In this document: positions 60,762 through 64,000 of the stretch, in pieces
Layout: the number at the start of each line of letters is the position of its first letter
How positions within the stretch are numbered: the first letter of the stretch is position 1
Assembly: GCA_910583725.1 (NCBI GenBank)
Contig: CAJTXZ010000005.1
Span: forward strand, 1 to 64,000
From: an uncultured Vampirovibrio sp.
Lineage (GTDB): Bacteria > Cyanobacteriota > Vampirovibrionia > Gastranaerophilales > Gastranaerophilaceae
Direction of reading: 5' to 3'
Length of the DNA stretch: 64,000 nt
Notes under the pieces: generated by a model
What the model saw: the letters and a program-made list of their open reading frames with translations, nothing else
Databases searched by the model: none
What the model was told of the DNA's origin: nothing
Position numbers and translations under genes: made by a program

Positions 60762-62078
60762 CTATTTACTTGTGAGCGTATCAAAAACCTTTAAAAATCC
60801 TGGAAACGAGGTCTCTACCCATTCAAAATCATTGATTTTACAAGGTTTTTCGCTAATTAAACCTGCAATATATCCCATCATGGCAATTCTGTGGTCATGA
60901 TAGCATTCAACCTCCGTATCTCCCATAAACAGGCCCTTTTGGCTGTTTTTACCCTCTATAATGAAGCCGTCATCAGTGGGTTCAATATTTGCGCCAAATT
61001 TCCTTAATTCCCTTGTAACGCTTGCAATTCGGTCGGATTCCTTATTCTTTAAATCTCCGGCATCCTTAATTGTTGTAATCCCTTCTGCCTGGGTTGAAAG
61101 CAGCGCTATAATTGGGATTTCATCAATCAACCTTGGTATAATTTCTCCTGAAATCTCAACCCCTTTTAAATCGGGCGAATATTTAACCCTGATATCGCCG
61201 ATTTCTTCATTACAACGTAAAGTTTTGTTAAGAATTTCAATTTCGGCATTCATTTTTTGCATCACTTCAATGATTCCAACCCGGGTCGGATTTAGTCCAA
61301 CCCCCCTCAAAATGACGTCTGAATTTTTTATTATAGAGGCCGCAACCATAATAAAGGCGGCGCTTGAGATGTCTCCTGTCACGTGCAAATCTTTTGGAAT
61401 CAAGGGTGTATGGCTTATCGTTGAGGCAAAAAACCCGTCTTTTCGGTATGTTTGCACGTTAGAACCGAAAAATTTCAACATTCTCTCTGAATGGTCCCTG
61501 GAAAGATGGGGTTCAAGCACTGTTGTAGCGGATTTCGAGATTTGTGCCCCCGCGAGAAGCAGAGCAGACTTGACTTGAGCTGATGCTATAGGGCTAGTAT
61601 ATTCTATTCCATTGAGTTCCGCCTGCTCGATAACAAGTGGAGCCTTGCCGTCATTGCTTTTTATCCTTGCGCCCATCCTTGTGAGCGGTTCTATAATTCT
61701 TTTCATCGGCCTCTTTGACAGGCTAATATCCCCTGATAGTGTGCATTTTAGATTTTGCGCAGACAACAATCCAGCCAAAAGCCTCATCGTTGTGCCGGAA
61801 TTGCCGCAGTATAAATCCTTTTTTGGCGCTATATAAGTATTTCGGGCGTCAAGTTCAAGCGTGTTTTCATCCAAAAAATGAATTTTGCATCCAAGCGTCT
61901 TTAAAATTTCAAGCGTGGCAAGGCAATCGGCGCTTTTTAAAAAGTTTGAAATCTTAATGTTACCTTTTGTTAAGGAGCCGATTATTAAACTTCTGTGTGA
62001 CACTGATTTATCAGGCGGCACAAGGGTTTCGCCTTTTAGCGGTCCTGAAAATCCTTTAGTTGTAATACTTTCACGCAT
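60762..62078 (-). CDS. aroA: 3-phosphoshikimate 1-carboxyvinyltransferase (EPSP synthase)
   Basis: 438 residues. Signatures: VPPDKSVSHRSLIIGSL, YCGNSGTTMRLLAGLLSAQ, LSRDHSERMLKFFG, DISSAAFIMVAASI, and the C-terminal KESDRIASVTREL with ECYHDHRIAMMGY. The NSGTTMR form, with Gly where the class I enzymes have it, is typical. It transfers enolpyruvyl from PEP to shikimate-3-phosphate for aromatic synthesis. Its start lies inside speE (8-base overlap), so it is coupled to it; no other aro gene is nearby. Confidence 0.96.
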   Translation of the reverse strand: MRESITTKGFSGPLKGETLVPPDKSVSHRSLIIGSLTKGNIKISNFLKSADCLATLEILKTLGCKIHFLDENTLELDARNTYIAPKKDLYCGNSGTTMRLLAGLLSAQNLKCTLSGDISLSKRPMKRIIEPLTRMGARIKSNDGKAPLVIEQAELNGIEYTSPIASAQVKSALLLAGAQISKSATTVLEPHLSRDHSERMLKFFGSNVQTYRKDGFFASTISHTPLIPKDLHVTGDISSAAFIMVAASIIKNSDVILRGVGLNPTRVGIIEVMQKMNAEIEILNKTLRCNEEIGDIRVKYSPDLKGVEISGEIIPRLIDEIPIIALLSTQAEGITTIKDAGDLKNKESDRIASVTRELRKFGANIEPTDDGFIIEGKNSQKGLFMGDTEVECYHDHRIAMMGYIAGLISEKPCKINDFEWVETSFPGFLKVFDTLTSK

Positions 62079-62907
62079 CTTTAACTATCTCTTTTACAAA
62101 ATTTGGCACACAAAATACTGCTTTGTGTAATTCTGTGTTATAAAGTTTTGAATTTTTTTCAATCTCTTTAGAGCGCTCAATATCCTGTATTTCAGGTATA
62201 TCAAGGCTTTCAGAGCAAAATGCCCAGCTCCAGTATCCGCCGGGATAGGTCGGAATCGGCCCTGCATAAGGTTTTACATGCTTAAATACCTTATTTAAAA
62301 GTTTATACATCATCTTCATTTCTCTTGGGTTTGCAAACGGTGATTCTGACTGCGCTGCAAGGATTCCGCCCTCTTTTAGGCTGTTTTTAACGTTCGTATA
62401 AAATTCCTCGGTAAAAAGTCCTTCTCCTGGGCCCATTGGGTCTGTTGAATCAACCAAAACCACGTCGTAGCAGGCTTTTTTATCTTTTATGAATTCTATT
62501 GCATCTTCAACATATACCTTAACCCGCTCGTCATCAAGTTTTCCGGCTATTGTTGGCAAATATTTTTTGCTCGCTTCAATTACAAGCCCGTCAATCTCGC
62601 ACAGTTCAACACTTTTTACTGTTTTGTGGCGTAAAACCTCTCTGACAGTGCCGCCGTCACCCCCACCGATAACCAAAACCCTTTCAGGGCAAGGATGAGA
62701 ACACAAGGGGATGTGTGAAATCATCTCATGATAGAAAAATTCATCTTCCACTGTTGTCATCATAAGCCCATCAAGTGTTAAAATATTTCCCAATCCTCTT
62801 GAAGAGAGGATTTCCACCTTTTGAAATTCGCTTTGCCTGCTGTATAAGGGCTTTTCATCTGTTTCTATTGCTATTCCGTAGCCGTTCGGTGTTATTTCTT
62901 TGTACAT
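62071..62907 (-). CDS. speE: Spermidine synthase (polyamine aminopropyltransferase)
   Basis: 278 residues. SAM-like site VLVIGGGDGGTVREVLRH, acidic active-site motif VVLVDSTDPMGPGEGLFTEEFY, N-terminal QKVEILSSRGLGNILTLDG and MTTVEDEFFYHEMI, and SWAFCSE near the end. It transfers aminopropyl from decarboxylated SAM to putrescine. Upstream gene of the speE-aroA pair. speD is not in the window. Confidence 0.94.
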   Translation of the reverse strand: MYKEITPNGYGIAIETDEKPLYSRQSEFQKVEILSSRGLGNILTLDGLMMTTVEDEFFYHEMISHIPLCSHPCPERVLVIGGGDGGTVREVLRHKTVKSVELCEIDGLVIEASKKYLPTIAGKLDDERVKVYVEDAIEFIKDKKACYDVVLVDSTDPMGPGEGLFTEEFYTNVKNSLKEGGILAAQSESPFANPREMKMMYKLLNKVFKHVKPYAGPIPTYPGGYWSWAFCSESLDIPEIQDIERSKEIEKNSKLYNTELHKAVFCVPNFVKEIVKDA

Positions 62908-63046
62908 ATCATCCTCTAAAACTCACTGTTTATGCTGTTTTTAGCCGAAACATTCTTTTTTAAAAACTTTTGTAAATTTCGCCTAAAAATATTATACAAA
63001 AAATTTTATTTTTTGCTATAATTTAGTAGAATTTTAGGAAATTATA

Positions 63047-63319
63047 ATGAGAAATATAATTTTAAAATCGTTTGAAACCTTTATAGCACAGCCTCTTTCA
63101 CTATTGAAAAACAAAATTGTGAGAATTACAAATCTTAAAAATGATTTTTTAACCTCAAACGCTATAAATGTCAACATTTTTGATGATGCTGTGCAGATTG
63201 ATGTTGTGAATTCGGAAAAAGCCTACAACCTTCTCTCCGCCGTGGTTTACAAGCGAAAAATGAATGAATTAAGACAAGTTAAGAAAGATGAAAATATTAA
63301 AACCCCAATTCTTAATTAG
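63047..63319 (+). CDS. Hypothetical protein upstream of engB (90 aa)
   Basis: 90 residues with AGGAAAT before the ATG. Predicted mixed fold: NIFDDAVQIDVVNSEKAYNLLSAVVYKRKM is the most structured part. No signal peptide. Its end overlaps engB by 32 bases, so the two are coupled. Family unknown; the size and place suggest a small partner or regulator, but no evidence exists. Confidence 0.6.
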   Translation: MRNIILKSFETFIAQPLSLLKNKIVRITNLKNDFLTSNAINVNIFDDAVQIDVVNSEKAYNLLSAVVYKRKMNELRQVKKDENIKTPILN

Positions 63320-63869
63320 TTCCCCAAACCTTGCCCAGTGCCCGACTTTAGGCTTGCCTGAGTTTGCTCTTTTAGGGCGTTCAAACGTTGGAAAATCTAC
63401 ATTCATAAATACGCTTGCCAATAATTTAAAATTGGCTAAAACCTCTAATACGCCTGGAAAAACCCGTCTTATCAACCTTTTTAGCATATCAACCGATAAA
63501 GGCGATTTTACTATAGCTGACCTCCCTGGATACGGCTATGCCAAGGTTTCTAAGGCTGAACAAGCCAAATGGCAGAAAAATCTTGAAGAATATATCCTAA
63601 AGCGTCCGGAACTCAGGTGCTGTCTGCAATTTATAGATGCACGGCATGATATACAAAAAAATGATTTTCAAATGCATGATTGGCTAAAAATCAATGATAT
63701 TGCCTCTGTTGCCGTTTTAAACAAATGTGATTATATTTCAAGGAATGAAGTTTTTAACAAAACTAAAGAAATCGAAAGAATTTTTAAGGTTCCTGTGTTT
63801 CCTTTCTCTTCAAAGGTTTCAGCCTATAAAGACGGAATTATGAAGTTTTTTGAAGAAAATATAAGTTAA
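63288..63869 (+). CDS. engB: Ribosome-biogenesis GTPase EngB (YsxC/YihA)
   Basis: 193 residues. G1 GRSNVGKSTFINTL, G2 TSNTPGKTRLINLF, G3 DLPGYGYAKVSKAEQAKW, G4 NKCDYISR and the SAK-like SSKVSAYKDG. It is required for 50S assembly. The ATG at 63288 overlaps the preceding small gene and gives the normal family length and N-terminus (FLISSPNLAQCP). Confidence 0.95.
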   Translation: MKILKPQFLISSPNLAQCPTLGLPEFALLGRSNVGKSTFINTLANNLKLAKTSNTPGKTRLINLFSISTDKGDFTIADLPGYGYAKVSKAEQAKWQKNLEEYILKRPELRCCLQFIDARHDIQKNDFQMHDWLKINDIASVAVLNKCDYISRNEVFNKTKEIERIFKVPVFPFSSKVSAYKDGIMKFFEENIS

Positions 63870-63909
63870 CATTTTGCCATATATCAAGCGAAATGTTAGA
63901 ATTCTTCAT

Positions 63910-64000
63910 ATGAAATTTTTAAGTCCTGTACAAAATGATTTTATAGATATGGAATTTGGCCCAATAATCAAGCAGGCAAAGGATTATCAGCTTGATTATT
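63910..64000 (+). CDS. Start of an unknown protein, cut by the window edge
   Basis: An ATG at 63910 opens a frame (MKFLSPVQNDFIDMEFGPII, then KQAKDYQLDY) to the window's end. It lies 41 bases after engB on the same strand. Only 30 residues are visible and no family can be named. Confidence 0.5.
   Translation, partial: MKFLSPVQNDFIDMEFGPIIKQAKDYQLDY

Noticed and set aside
60961..61578. Plus-strand 205-residue open frame
   Set aside because: Lies wholly opposite aroA, which has all family motifs; no independent start signal.
1..64000. tRNA, rRNA, CRISPR arrays, insertion sequences, prophage or attachment sites
   Set aside because: Spacers were read for T-arm-like motifs, regularly spaced direct repeats, terminal inverted repeats and integrase or transposase motifs; none found.

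Overview
The window reads as a chromosomal stretch of a low-GC, Gram-negative, anaerobic bacterium of the non-photosynthetic cyanobacterial sister lineage (Vampirovibrionia/Melainabacteria, most likely a gut Gastranaerophilales-type genome). This placement is inference from gene content and order; I could run no search. Supporting points: the ribosomal block infA-rpmJ-rpsM-rpsK-rpsD-rpoA-rplQ-truA-rplM-rpsI, whose truA-rplM-rpsI tail is typical of cyanobacteria; outer-membrane and LPS functions (an Omp85/BamA protein, KdsD, KdsC); an anaerobic four-subunit 2-oxoacid:ferredoxin oxidoreductase; no photosynthesis or respiratory-chain gene; and many lineage-type hypothetical proteins. The genetic code is standard, and TTG and GTG starts are common. 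I see no rRNA, tRNA, CRISPR array, integrase or insertion sequence.

Layout. 0-5 kb: end of an unknown gene, a small acidic protein, lepA, a PEBP-family protein and a UbiA prenyltransferase. 5-10 kb: the ribosomal/RNA polymerase operon, closed by strong hairpins. 10.5-20 kb: wecB, a frame-disrupted Lys/Gly/Asp repeat protein, gyrA, a cysteine-peptidase-like protein, a ~1 kb gene-free stretch, an Omp85 protein and a decayed repeat-protein relic. 20-31.7 kb: low-complexity protein behind a T14 tract, sigma-like protein, higBA toxin-antitoxin, two membrane proteins, leuA, a repeat protein interrupted by a G13 tract, eda-like aldolase, kdsD-kdsC and a degenerate receiver/GGDEF protein. 31.7-53.8 kb: mostly housekeeping: GT39 glycosyltransferase, clpP, FAD dehydrogenase, nfeD-stomatin pair, OmpR-type two-component system, tadA, DUF2400, nadB-nadC, CoA-disulfide-reductase-like enzyme, rsmD, EF-hand protein, a broken EamA transporter, gatA, yraN, a RelA/SpoT-domain protein and korABCD. 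54-64 kb: a second poly-G-interrupted repeat protein, two small proteins, a U32 peptidase-family protein, an unknown three-gene operon, pgeF, speE-aroA, engB and a truncated gene at the edge.

The most unusual signal is a set of three Lys-rich repeat proteins (11958-12979, 26018-27036, 54093-55261). Each has a good Shine-Dalgarno/ATG start, and each is thrown out of frame near its N-terminus at a homopolymer (A6, G13, G7). All three need the same -1 shift (or one extra base) to give full proteins of 340, 339 and 389 residues. In the two poly-G genes the tract begins at exactly codon 20 and has the same flanks (TC before, TAAA after). This suggests a phase-variable or slippage-controlled family, with assembly error as the main rival explanation. 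A second signal is a short N-terminal motif, roughly [ST]-F-x-G after an Asn-rich leader, on otherwise unrelated proteins. These include a Cys-His-Asp peptidase-like protein and a RelA/SpoT nucleotidyltransferase, which together could be a set of co-sorted, effector-like proteins.
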